64,000 nt of DNA from Erythrobacter litoralis (GTDB lineage Bacteria > Pseudomonadota > Alphaproteobacteria > Sphingomonadales > Sphingomonadaceae), in the NCBI RefSeq assembly GCF_001719165.1, contig NZ_CP017057.1, forward strand, positions 2,170,001 through 2,234,000, in the 5' to 3' direction. Each line of letters begins with the position of its first letter. Within the stretch, counting starts at the first letter, position 1. Under the pieces are notes generated by a model that saw only the letters and a program-made list of their open reading frames with translations, did no database searches and was not told where the DNA came from. Shown in pieces: positions 34,538 to 42,157 of this stretch. The position numbers and the translations under genes are program-made.

Positions 34538-35194
34538 TTACTTGTCTTTGCCCGAGGCGGCCTCGGCCTGGTCGACCTTGGCGCGCGGCGGCTTGCCGTC
34601 GAGGAGTTCCTGCGCCTGAACGGCCCATTCGTCCTTGATCGGGCGATTGCCGAGCTTGAGCTCGTCGTTCCACTTGTTCGCGGTTTCCTCGTCCCAGCCG
34701 GCGATGTCTTCCCAGCTGTTGATGCCCGCCTTGCGCAGCTTCTTCTCGATGGTCGGGCCGATGCCCGAAATCAGCGAGAGGTTGCCGGTGTCGAGATCGC
34801 TCTTGGATTCGGCCGCCTTGGCCTTGGTCTCGGCCTTCGGAGCCGCTTCCTTCTTGGGAGCGGCTTCCTTCTTCGGCGCGGCCTTCTTCGCACCGCCGGC
34901 ACCGACATCGGTGATTCGCAGCAGCGTCATCTGCTGGCGATGACCGTTCTTGCGGCGGTAATTGTGGCGGCGACGCTTCTTGAAGACGACGACCTTCTCG
35001 CTCTTCGCCTGGGCGATGATTTCGGCCGAGACGGTGACCTTGGAGGCATCGGTGAGCGAATCGCCTTCACCGGCCAGCAGGACATCGCCCAGCGTGATCG
35101 TGTCGCCGGCCTCGCCCGCGAGCTTTTCAACGGCAATCTTGTCTCCGGCGGCAACCCGATATTGCTTGCCGCCCGTGCGCACTATCGCGAACAT
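34538..35194 (-). CDS. rplU: 50S ribosomal protein L21 with C-terminal Lys/Ala linker and helix-hairpin-helix extension
   Basis: 218 aa, about twice the usual ~103. Residues 1-97 are an ordinary L21 ([34 protein letters not shown]). Then comes a flexible Lys/Ala/Pro/Glu linker (~101-130, repeating KKEAAPK), then a compact helical domain with the HhH signature [18 protein letters not shown] followed by [10 protein letters not shown], ending in an acidic/basic tail. The frame is continuous and the stop is 17 bp from rpmA, so this is a genuine fusion, not readthrough. HhH domains of this kind are usually nucleic-acid binding or found in LSU-associated and 5'-nuclease-like proteins; the role on L21 is unknown. 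Confidence 0.93.
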   Translation of the reverse strand: MFAIVRTGGKQYRVAAGDKIAVEKLAGEAGDTITLGDVLLAGEGDSLTDASKVTVSAEIIAQAKSEKVVVFKKRRRHNYRRKNGHRQQMTLLRITDVGAGGAKKAAPKKEAAPKKEAAPKAETKAKAAESKSDLDTGNLSLISGIGPTIEKKLRKAGINSWEDIAGWDEETANKWNDELKLGNRPIKDEWAVQAQELLDGKPPRAKVDQAEAASGKDK

Positions 35195-35425
35195 GGCTTT
35201 ATACTCTCAATCTCTTGCTGTGCTGGCCATGGCGAAGTTTCCGCAAACGAAAGCCTCGCGCCGACCAAGCGGCAGTGGGCGCTGCGACGATGCAGCGCCG
35301 GAAAGAAGCGTGCCGTTAGGCGAATGGGCTCTCCAAGTCAACGCCGCTGCCTGCATAAAATGCGAGCGCGCAAGCATGTCTTGTGGCTTTGCGGCGCCAA
35401 TGTGTCATGATAACACGACACGCGC

Positions 35426-35965
35426 ATGATGACACCCCCCCCGCGTCTCTATCCGGCCCTCTTCGCGGGTGCCTGTCTTGTCGCCTCCCTTGCCGGTTGC
35501 GCGGGGGCAGGCGGCGACTACCCCTCGCTCGCGATCCGCGATGTCGAGCGGCAATATGGCCGTTTCCTGCCGACCGAGGGAAACACGCCGGAAGCTGCGC
35601 CCACCACCGAGCCGGTTGCGGCGGTCGCCACGCAGGACACAATCGCGGCGCTCGTCGCCGAAGCGCAGGGCTCTTTCGCAAGGTTCGAGACGCGTGAGGA
35701 CGGCGTCGCCGCGAGAGTCGGCGCAGCGCGCGGCAGCGCGAGCGACAGCGATGCGCGCGCCGCCGCGCTGACCGCCCTGTCGGACCTGTCCGCCCTGCGC
35801 AGTGCGACGGCCATCCCGCTGGGCGATCTGGACTTGCTTGCGGCGGAGGCCGCCACCACCTTCGCACCGACCGACGATATCGACACCGCGCGCGCGCTCG
35901 TGCTGGCGCTGGCCGAACGCCAGGACGCGGTGCTGGCAGAGCTTTGGGCGGAGATGGATCGATGA
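35426..35965 (+). CDS. Hypothetical lipoprotein coupled to an FNR-type regulator
   Basis: 179 aa starting with tandem ATGs (35426 and 35429). Signal peptide with lipobox LAGC gives a lipid-anchored envelope protein. The mature part is Ala-rich and helical (TQDTIAALVAEAQGSFARFE; LSALRSATAIPLGDLDLLAAE), possibly coiled; no known domain. Its stop codon overlaps the ATG of the FNR-like gene (ATGA), so the two are translationally coupled. Upstream 231 bp (35195-35425) are shared with the divergent rplU and show no gene. Confidence 0.72.
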   Translation: MMTPPPRLYPALFAGACLVASLAGCAGAGGDYPSLAIRDVERQYGRFLPTEGNTPEAAPTTEPVAAVATQDTIAALVAEAQGSFARFETREDGVAARVGAARGSASDSDARAAALTALSDLSALRSATAIPLGDLDLLAAEAATTFAPTDDIDTARALVLALAERQDAVLAELWAEMDR

Positions 35966-36651
35966 ACCTGCAATGCGAAACCTGCCCCGTGCGGGACAGT
36001 GCGGCCTGCGCCGTTCTGACGCCCGAGGAACGCGACGCGATGGCCGCCGCCGGGCGCACGCGGACGCTGCGGCGCGGGGAAATGCTGTTCGCCGCCGGAG
36101 ACGAGGACGCGGCCTGCGCGACGCTGGTTTCGGGCGCGCTCAAGGTCTCTGCGATCGATGCCGATGGGAACGAGCAGATCCTGGCCCTTGTCCACCCTTC
36201 GGGCTTCATTGGCGAACTGTTCGCCCCCTTTGCCCATCACGACGTGGTGGCGCTCACGGAAAGCAAGCTTTGCACTTTCGCACGCGGCGATTTCGAGCGC
36301 GCGATCGACGACCATCCCGCGCTCACCCGGGCGCTTCTGCGCCGCAGCCAGGAAGACCTGCTCGCCACCCGCGCCCTGCTCGAACTCACCGGCCATGCCA
36401 GCGCCGAGGCGCGGCTCGCGGCGCTGCTGCACGATTTCGCCGCCGCGGCGAGCCAGTCCTCGTGCCATCTCGCCGCCGAATTCGACCTGCCGCTGACGCG
36501 CGGGGAGATCGCCAACATGCTCGGCCTCACGATCGAGACGGTCAGCCGCAAGCTCGGCGACCTCGAGGATAGCGGCGCGATCGCACGCAAGGGCAAGCGC
36601 GGGATCGAAGTGCTCGACCCCGCGCTGCTGCACGACATTTCGGGGCGCTAG
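35962..36651 (+). CDS. FNR-type Crp-family transcriptional regulator with Fe-S cysteines
   Basis: 229 aa from ATG 35962. N-terminal cysteine cluster C5-x2-C8-x7-C16 plus Cys104 (ESKLCTFARGDFE), which aligns in context with the fourth ligand C122 of E. coli FNR; together these suit an oxygen-labile 4Fe-4S cluster. cNMP-type beta-barrel (~30-110), dimer helix, then HTH LTRGEIANMLGLTIETVSRKL. The recognition residues Glu192, Ser195 and Arg196 are those FNR uses to read TTGAT-N4-ATCAA. A site of this type occurs nearby at 37198-37211. Preceded by a coupled lipoprotein gene, convergent with its likely target gene. Confidence 0.88.
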   Translation: MNLQCETCPVRDSAACAVLTPEERDAMAAAGRTRTLRRGEMLFAAGDEDAACATLVSGALKVSAIDADGNEQILALVHPSGFIGELFAPFAHHDVVALTESKLCTFARGDFERAIDDHPALTRALLRRSQEDLLATRALLELTGHASAEARLAALLHDFAAAASQSSCHLAAEFDLPLTRGEIANMLGLTIETVSRKLGDLEDSGAIARKGKRGIEVLDPALLHDISGR

Positions 36652-36700
36652 GGGGAGAGGTCTGGCGCCCCCGGCAAAAGCGTGTCGCTCCTGCCGAAAC

Positions 36701-37150
36701 TCAGGACACCAGCGCGGCGATGATCGCCGCCGTCAGCCCCCAGAACAGCACCAGCACCGGCAGCAGCAGCACCTGCACCGCCGCATCGCGGGGCGCGAGC
36801 TTGCCGGTATGGGTGACGATGCCGAAGCTTTCGAACTGGCCCAGCGTCAGGGGCTTGCTGTCATTGCCCTTGAGCCGCGTGAACATCGCAGGAACACCGA
36901 ATCCGGCGACGATGAACAGCGCGAAGATCGTCATCGGGATCGCAAGGCCGGGATTGCCGAACGCCATCGCGGTGATGCCGATAAAGCCGAGATAGCACGC
37001 CACCGTTCCGCCATAGAGCGCGGCCGGCAGGCCGAAGCTGCGGTCGCGTGCAGGGTTTACGGCAGGGGTTGCCGCGGGTGCGATTGCGGGTGCATCGACG
37101 ATTCGCGCCTCGCCCCGTGCAATGATGTCCTAGACCTGTTTGCTCATCAT
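36701..37150 (-). pseudogene. Small membrane protein gene with amber stop at codon 7, behind a predicted FNR promoter
   Basis: A well-formed start (AAGGAG at 37155-37160, tandem ATGs at 37150 and 37147) opens a frame that reads MMSKQV, then TAG (37130-37132). In the same frame it continues without another stop as DIIARGEARIV... through two or three membrane helices to ALVS at 36701: a 149-codon frame in all. Read through, it is an N-terminal amphipathic/Pro-Ala segment, helices at ~50-70 and ~75-93, a polar loop (LKGNDSKPLTLGQFESFG) and a last helix. No ATG lies after the amber codon before the first helix; a GTG at 37003 is the earliest start. Recent nonsense mutation, base-call error or readthrough are all possible. 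Family not recognised. Confidence 0.6.
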
Positions 37151-37162
37151 GTCTCTCCTTCG

Positions 37163-37211
37163 ATGAGGAGAAATTAGCCCGCCCGGGCTGGGCTTCGTTG
37201 ACCGGGATCAA
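37163..37211 (-). promoter_or_regulatory. Predicted class II FNR-dependent promoter
   Basis: TTGAC-CGGG-ATCAA at 37198-37211 matches the FNR consensus TTGAT-N4-ATCAA at 9 of 10 positions. On the minus strand a -10-like TAATTT lies at 37176-37171. A transcription start at 37163, 7 nt after it, would place the box centre exactly at -41.5, the class II activation position, and leave a 12-13 nt leader carrying the AAGGAG of the small membrane protein gene. The box overlaps the moaE stop codon. Confidence 0.65.
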
Positions 37212-37699
37212 ACAGGCGAATTTTTTCGCGCGACCGTGCCTTCATCGCTCCATCGGGCGAGATCCGCGTGATCCTCGTCGCGTGGTTCGATCCAGCGCCA
37301 TTCGCCCCCGTTGACCGTGGCCCGTTTCTCGCGCTTCCAGAACCACGCCGCGCTTTTCAGGTGATCCATGCAGAAATCGGTCGCCTCGAAGGCGGCGCGG
37401 CGATGGCGCGCGGCGGCACTGACGCAGACGATCGGCTCGCCCGGGCGCATCAGGCCGACGCGGTGGACCATGATGAGGCCCATCAGGTCGAAGCGCGCAA
37501 AGGCCCGGTCGGCGAGGTTCTCCATGCCCGGCAGGGTGAGCGGTTCGTAATGGGTCAGTTCGAGAGCCTCGACGCCCTCTTCGCCGCGCACCTTTCCGAC
37601 GAACGTGCACGCGCCCCCGAGGCCCGGATGGGCCTGCGTGAAATCATCGACGAGAGCGTAAGGCGCGAACGGTTCGGCAAGCAGGCGGATGTCGCGCAT
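37208..37699 (-). CDS. moaE: Molybdopterin synthase catalytic subunit MoaE
   Basis: Large subunit of molybdopterin synthase, converting cPMP to MPT with sulfur from MoaD. 163 aa from ATG 37699. FVGKVRGEEGVEALELTHYEPL is the conserved opening (G-x-V-R), then MVHRVGLMRPGEPIVCV and HRRAAFEATDFCMDHLKSAAWFWKRE with the active-site Lys residues. Starts 2 bp after the moaD stop. Immediately downstream comes the FNR box. Confidence 0.93.
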   Translation of the reverse strand: MRDIRLLAEPFAPYALVDDFTQAHPGLGGACTFVGKVRGEEGVEALELTHYEPLTLPGMENLADRAFARFDLMGLIMVHRVGLMRPGEPIVCVSAAARHRRAAFEATDFCMDHLKSAAWFWKREKRATVNGGEWRWIEPRDEDHADLARWSDEGTVARKNSPV

Positions 37700-37701
37700 T
37701 G

Positions 37702-37974
37702 TCAGCCCCCCGATACCGGCGGTAGCAGCGCCACCTCGTCCCCGGCCCGCGCATCGAGCGCGGTCTTGTCGGCGAGCACCCGGCCTGCACACGCCACATG
37801 CACCCGCGCCCCCGCGACCTGCTGGGCCAGGGCCGGTTCGAGCGCGGACAGGAGCCCCGACCAGTCGAGCGGAGCGCAGACGAGCCTCCGCTCCGTCCCG
37901 GCCAGCTCGGCAAGCGGGCCGAGAAAGACGAGCGTGACGCTGCCGGCGTCGCTGTCGGTCTCGGGCGGTGGCAT
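37702..37974 (-). CDS. moaD: Molybdopterin synthase sulfur carrier subunit MoaD
   Basis: 90 aa ubiquitin-like sulfur carrier. It ends in SGG, the double Gly that is adenylated and thiocarboxylated. VTLVFLGPLAELAG matches the first beta-hairpin and ALLPPVSGG the C terminus. One base separates its ATG from the moaA stop region, and two bases separate it from moaE: a tight moaA-moaD-moaE set. Confidence 0.93.
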   Translation of the reverse strand: MPPPETDSDAGSVTLVFLGPLAELAGTERRLVCAPLDWSGLLSALEPALAQQVAGARVHVACAGRVLADKTALDARAGDEVALLPPVSGG

Positions 37975-37975
37975 C

Positions 37976-39046
37976 TCAGCCGCCCGTCAGCGACATGTGA
38001 CGGGGAAGGTGCGGTTTCGCACCGCGTTCGTCCATGCGGAAATGGTGCTTTTCGGGCTTGATCGCCATGGCCCGTTCGAGAGCGGCGGCAAGCTCTTCCT
38101 CGGGCCGTTCGGAACGCAGCGCGGCGCGCAGGTCGACCCGCTCCGCCCCGCCGAGGCAGGGGTAGAGCTGGCCCGTCGCGGTCACCCGCAGGCGGTTGCA
38201 GCCGGCGCAGAAATTGCCGGTATGCGGCGTGATGAGACCGAGCCTGCCGCCCGTCTCGGCCACGTCGACATAGCGCGCCGGGCCGCCGGTCGCATGGTCG
38301 CTTTCGGCAAGCGTCCAGCGCTGCTCCAGCCGCGCGCGAACGTCCGACAGCGGGAGATACTGGTCGAGCCGCTCCTCCTCGACATCGCCCAGCGGCATGA
38401 CCTCGATCAGCGTCACGTCATGGCCTTGCCCATGCGCCCATTCGATAAGGTCGGGCAGTTCGTCCTCGTTCACGCCTTTCAGCGCCACCGCGTTGAGCTT
38501 GACCTTCAGCCCCGCTTCGCGCGCCGCTGCAATCCCCTCGAGCACCTGTGGCAGCGCATCGCGCCGGGTCAGCGCCTCGAACCGGGCGCGCTCCAGCGTG
38601 TCGAGCGAGACATTGACCCGCCGCACCCCGGCCTTCGCCAGCGCCTCTGCATGCTGGGCGAGCTGCGTCCCGTTGGTGGTCAGCGTCAGCTCCTCCAACC
38701 CATGCCCGAGCCTGCGCCCGAGCATCTCGAACAGGTGCACGATGTCGCGCCGCACCAGCGGCTCGCCCCCGGTGATGCGGATCTTGGTCACGCCGCGCTC
38801 GATGAAGCCGCAGGCGAGCTCGTAGAGTTCCTCGAGGCTCAACACCTCGCGCCGGGGCAAAAAGGTCATGCGTTCGGGCATGCAATAGGTGCAGCGCAGA
38901 TCGCAGCGATCGGTGACCGACAGGCGCAGATAGGTGATCGCGCGCCGGAAGCCGTCGACCAGCGGGCGCGGTTCGTCGTTGACCGCGATCACGTCGCGCC
39001 GCCGCGTCAGGCTTTCGATGGCGGTGGCGGATGGCTCCTCACTCAT
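37976..39046 (-). CDS. moaA: GTP 3',8-cyclase MoaA
   Basis: Radical SAM enzyme beginning molybdopterin synthesis (GTP to 3',8-cH2GTP). 356 aa from ATG 39046. N-terminal 4Fe-4S site CDLRCTYCM (CxxxCxxC), GGEPLVRRD, and the C-terminal second cluster in FCAGCNRLRVTATGQLYPC. It ends in GG as MoaA proteins do, though with MSLTGG. ATG overlaps the stop of the preceding small gene (ATGA at 39043-39046). moaC and moaB are not adjacent. Confidence 0.95.
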   Translation of the reverse strand: MSEEPSATAIESLTRRRDVIAVNDEPRPLVDGFRRAITYLRLSVTDRCDLRCTYCMPERMTFLPRREVLSLEELYELACGFIERGVTKIRITGGEPLVRRDIVHLFEMLGRRLGHGLEELTLTTNGTQLAQHAEALAKAGVRRVNVSLDTLERARFEALTRRDALPQVLEGIAAAREAGLKVKLNAVALKGVNEDELPDLIEWAHGQGHDVTLIEVMPLGDVEEERLDQYLPLSDVRARLEQRWTLAESDHATGGPARYVDVAETGGRLGLITPHTGNFCAGCNRLRVTATGQLYPCLGGAERVDLRAALRSERPEEELAAALERAMAIKPEKHHFRMDERGAKPHLPRHMSLTGG

Positions 39047-39357
39047 GAGAGCGGGATATACTGGCCCGTGATCCCCGGCGCATCTGCCAAATATGCGAGC
39101 GCATCCTCGCGCGCGTCGCCGACCGCCCCGCCGACCACGTTGACGCGGCGCGGCGTCCACCTGCGGGCAAGGTCGCGGGCGAGAGCGAGGCGCCAGTCAT
39201 CGTGGTCCGTGTCCGCTGCAGGCAGGCAGATCGCGATCGCTTCGACCCCATCGCCGGCGAGCATCCGCTCCGCCGCGGCGAGGTGATCGGCATGGAAGGC
39301 CGCGCTTGCGGCGATCGGCTCTGCGGGAAGCGTTTCAACCGTCAGGACGACCTGCAA
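39043..39357 (-). CDS. Hypothetical Rossmann-like small protein in the moa cluster
   Basis: 104 aa, not recognised with confidence. Alternating beta/alpha pattern: QVVLTVETL, ADHLAAAERMLAGDGVEAIAICLP, LARRWTPRRVNVVGGAVGD, and a final APGITGQYIPLS. The ending resembles the C-terminal strand of short-chain dehydrogenases, so it may be a minimal Rossmann domain lacking the TGxxxGxG loop. Coupled to moaA by a 4-base overlap and 4 bp from folB, within the long minus-strand run. Confidence 0.7.
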   Translation of the reverse strand: MQVVLTVETLPAEPIAASAAFHADHLAAAERMLAGDGVEAIAICLPAADTDHDDWRLALARDLARRWTPRRVNVVGGAVGDAREDALAYLADAPGITGQYIPLS

Positions 39358-39361
39358 GGCC

Positions 39362-39754
39362 TTATCCCTCGCCCCGGGGGCGTTCGCGGTGAAGGGTGAT
39401 GCCGATTTTCTCGTCCGCTTCGGCGATGGCGAGCTTGACGATCTTGACCGTCACCGCCTCGACCCGGGCATCGCCGACGAACAGCGTCTCGCAGATATGG
39501 TCGGCAACCGCTTCGATCAGCTTGAAATGGACGCCCTCGGGCAGCCCCTCGGACGCAGCGAACTTCAGATCCATGTAATTCTTGGATGCATCGAGCGGCG
39601 TATCGGGATCGTAGCGATCGGCCACGGCATAGCGCGCCTGCACGGTGATCCTGAGCGGCTGCGGCTTGCCCGTTTCCTCGGAATAGATGCCGGTGAGGAC
39701 ATCGACTTCGAGATCGGCGACTTCGAGAGTGAGCGAATCGGTCATTCTGTTCAT
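39362..39754 (-). CDS. folB: Dihydroneopterin aldolase (FolB) family protein
   Basis: 130 aa from ATG 39754 (AAGGG five bases upstream; a second ATG three codons later at 39745). DHNA/T-fold enzyme of folate synthesis: LEVDVLTGIYSEETGKPQPLRI carries the conserved Gly-Ile/Glu start, followed by SKNYMDLKF, HFKLIEAVADHICETLF and the catalytic-Lys-containing VTVKIVKLAIAEADEKIGITL. Some alphaproteobacterial FolB relatives act on related pterins. Lies between an rRNA methyltransferase gene and the Rossmann-like gene. Confidence 0.87.
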   Translation of the reverse strand: MNRMTDSLTLEVADLEVDVLTGIYSEETGKPQPLRITVQARYAVADRYDPDTPLDASKNYMDLKFAASEGLPEGVHFKLIEAVADHICETLFVGDARVEAVTVKIVKLAIAEADEKIGITLHRERPRGEG

Positions 39755-39762
39755 GAGCGCCC

Positions 39763-40662
39763 TTAGCCCGGATTGCTCCAGCGCGCGAAGATCGCGGTCG
39801 GAAGGCGGCGGCGCGGCGCGTCCCCTGCGGGCTCCTCCAGCACCGCGAGGTCGCCGTGCTCGATGGTGCCGGGAAGATGCGCGAGCGCTTCCTCCATCAG
39901 CCCGGCAATCGCGATGCTGCTCATGCGCACGGCATAGACGGTGAGAAAGAGGAACCGGCTGTCGGCATCGAGCAGCTTGGCGCAGTCGTGGACGAGGGGC
40001 GCGAGGCCCTCTTCCAGTCGCCATGTCTCGTTCTTCGGCCCGCGCCCGAATTTCGGCGGATCGAGGATGATCCCGTCATAGCGCCTTTCGCGGCGCACCT
40101 CGCGAGCGGCGAATTTCGCGGCATCGTCGACCAGCCAGCGGATCGGGCGGTCCTCCATGCCCGACAGCGCGGCGTTGTCGCGCGCCTGCGCGACCGATTT
40201 TTTGCTCGCATCGACGTGCGTCACGCGGCCATGGCGCGACAGGGCGAGCGTGCCGAGCCCGGTATAGCCGAACAGGTTCAGCGTTTCGGCTTCGTCCATC
40301 CCCGAAAGCTGCGCGCGCATCCATTCCCACACCGGCGCCATGTCCGGGAAGAATTGCAGGTGGCGAAAGGGGGTCGGTTGGGCGGTGAAGCGGACTTCGT
40401 TCCAGCCAAGCTCCCAGCCTTCCTCCTGCAGGGCCTCGGCGAAATCCCAGCGCCCGCCGCCATCCTCGTCCGAGCCGGGGACGAATTCGCCCGCTGCGTG
40501 CCAATCGGCCAGTCGCGGCTGCCACAGCGCCTGCGGCTCCGGCCGGATGAAGGCATGCGGGCCGAATGCCTCGAGCTTGCGCCCCGCCCCGCTGTCGATC
40601 AGGCGATAGCCATCCCAGCCCTGGCATTCCATCACCAACGGGGCGGACGCGATCTGCGCCAT
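39763..40662 (-). CDS. RlmI/RlmK-like class I SAM-dependent RNA methyltransferase
   Basis: 299 aa from ATG 40662, sharing one base with the thrC stop (TGATG). Core methyltransferase motifs: LNLFGYTGLGTLAL (motif I), VTHVDASKKSVAQARDNA (motif II) and IILDPPKFGRGPKNETW (motif IV, the DPPKF of RlmI/RlmK 23S rRNA methylases). The N-terminal ~90 residues form a small beta domain but lack a clear PUA domain, so it is shorter than E. coli RlmI (396 aa). Target base uncertain. Confidence 0.82.
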   Translation of the reverse strand: MAQIASAPLVMECQGWDGYRLIDSGAGRKLEAFGPHAFIRPEPQALWQPRLADWHAAGEFVPGSDEDGGGRWDFAEALQEEGWELGWNEVRFTAQPTPFRHLQFFPDMAPVWEWMRAQLSGMDEAETLNLFGYTGLGTLALSRHGRVTHVDASKKSVAQARDNAALSGMEDRPIRWLVDDAAKFAAREVRRERRYDGIILDPPKFGRGPKNETWRLEEGLAPLVHDCAKLLDADSRFLFLTVYAVRMSSIAIAGLMEEALAHLPGTIEHGDLAVLEEPAGDAPRRRLPTAIFARWSNPG

Positions 40663-42098
40663 CAGGCCTCCGCCGAAGATCCGCGTGTCCCGGCAAGCGC
40701 GTGGGTGAGCACGAAATCGCGGCTCGCCTCGTAATCGCCGGGAAGCTCGGTGAAGCGTTCCTCGCGGGCGAACAGGTCGCCGACGCGCGCGGGCAGGTTC
40801 GGGCGCACGCCGATCGCGCGTTCCACCGCCTCGCGGAACTTGGCCGGATGCGCGGTGGCGAGCGTGACCAGCGGAACCGACGGATCGACCGCTTCCTCCT
40901 GCAGGGCGGTGCGCGCCGCGCTGAGCCCGACGGCCGTGTGCGGATCGATGACCTGCCCGGCTGCCTGGTGCGCCCATTGCATGGCGCGTGCGGTGGCGTC
41001 CTGGTCGGCGCTGAAACCGCGGAACAGCGCGCTTGCCCCCTCGCGCTGCGCATTGGTGAGCTGCATCGCCTTCGTTTCGGCGAAACCCGCCATCTGCGCC
41101 GCCATCGCCGCACCGTCGCGCCCGCCGCAATCGAACAGCAGCCGCTCGAAATTGGAACTGACCTGGATGTCCATCGAAGGCGTGATCGTCGGCGTCACGC
41201 CGCTGGCGGAATAATCGCCCCGGGCGAGCGCCCGCACGAGGATATCGTTGACATTGGTGGCGACGATCAGCCGTTCGATCGGCAGCCCCATGCGCTCTGC
41301 GACATAGCCGGCGAAGACATCGCCGAAATTTCCGGTCGGCACGCTGTAGGCGACCTTGCGGTCGGGCGCGCCGAGCTGGACGGCGGAATAGAAATAATAG
41401 ACGACCTGCGCCATCAGCCGTGCCCAGTTGATCGAGTTGACCGCGCCAAGCGAAAGCGGCCCGTTGATCGCCGGATCGCCGAACATCCGTTTCACATGGG
41501 CCTGCGCGTCGTCGAAGCTGCCTTCGATCGCGAGATTGTGCACATTGGGCGCACGCACGGTCGTCATCTGGCGGCGCTGGACCTCGCTCACCCGGCCCCG
41601 GGGGTGGAGCATGAATATCTCGACCCGGTCGAGCCCGGCGACCGCGTTGATCGCGGCCGAACCCGTGTCCCCGCTGGTCGCGCCGACGATGGTGAGCCGT
41701 TCGCCGCGGCGTTCGAGGAAGGTCTCGAACAAGCGCCCGAGCAATTGCAGCGCCACGTCCTTGAAAGCGAGCGTGGGGCCGTGGAACAGCTCGAGCAGCC
41801 AGTTGCGCGGGTCGAGCTGCACCAGCGGCGTCACCGCCTCATGGGCGAAGGCATTGCCATAGACCTCGTGGCAGATTGCGCCGAGTTCCCGCTCCGTCAG
41901 GCTGTCGCCCACGAAAGGCCGGATCACCTCTACCGCGAATTCCCAATAGGCAAGCCCGCGAAGCCCGCGGATCTGCGCCTCCGAAAAGCGCGGCCATTGG
42001 CGCGGCAGGTAAAGCCCACCGTCGCTGGCAAGGCCGGCCAGGGCCACCCCTTCGAAATCGAGCGCGGGCGCGCTACCCCTTGTGGAGACGTATTCCAT
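40662..42098 (-). CDS. thrC: Threonine synthase
   Basis: PLP enzyme converting O-phosphohomoserine to threonine. 478 aa, the long microbial form. N terminus YVSTRGSAPALDFEGVALAGLASDGGLYLP is diagnostic; PLP-binding Lys in HGPTLAFKDVALQ; phosphate loop SVPTGNFGDVFAGY; GATSGDTGSAA. Other thr genes are not nearby. It sits between surf1 (59 bp upstream, the only larger gap in this part of the run) and the RNA methyltransferase. Confidence 0.96.
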   Translation of the reverse strand: MEYVSTRGSAPALDFEGVALAGLASDGGLYLPRQWPRFSEAQIRGLRGLAYWEFAVEVIRPFVGDSLTERELGAICHEVYGNAFAHEAVTPLVQLDPRNWLLELFHGPTLAFKDVALQLLGRLFETFLERRGERLTIVGATSGDTGSAAINAVAGLDRVEIFMLHPRGRVSEVQRRQMTTVRAPNVHNLAIEGSFDDAQAHVKRMFGDPAINGPLSLGAVNSINWARLMAQVVYYFYSAVQLGAPDRKVAYSVPTGNFGDVFAGYVAERMGLPIERLIVATNVNDILVRALARGDYSASGVTPTITPSMDIQVSSNFERLLFDCGGRDGAAMAAQMAGFAETKAMQLTNAQREGASALFRGFSADQDATARAMQWAHQAAGQVIDPHTAVGLSAARTALQEEAVDPSVPLVTLATAHPAKFREAVERAIGVRPNLPARVGDLFAREERFTELPGDYEASRDFVLTHALAGTRGSSAEA

Positions 42099-42157
42099 GG
42101 GGAATGGCGGTTAGCGCCCCATGCGCCGTGCGGCAATGGCGCGGGAGGCAGCGCGTG

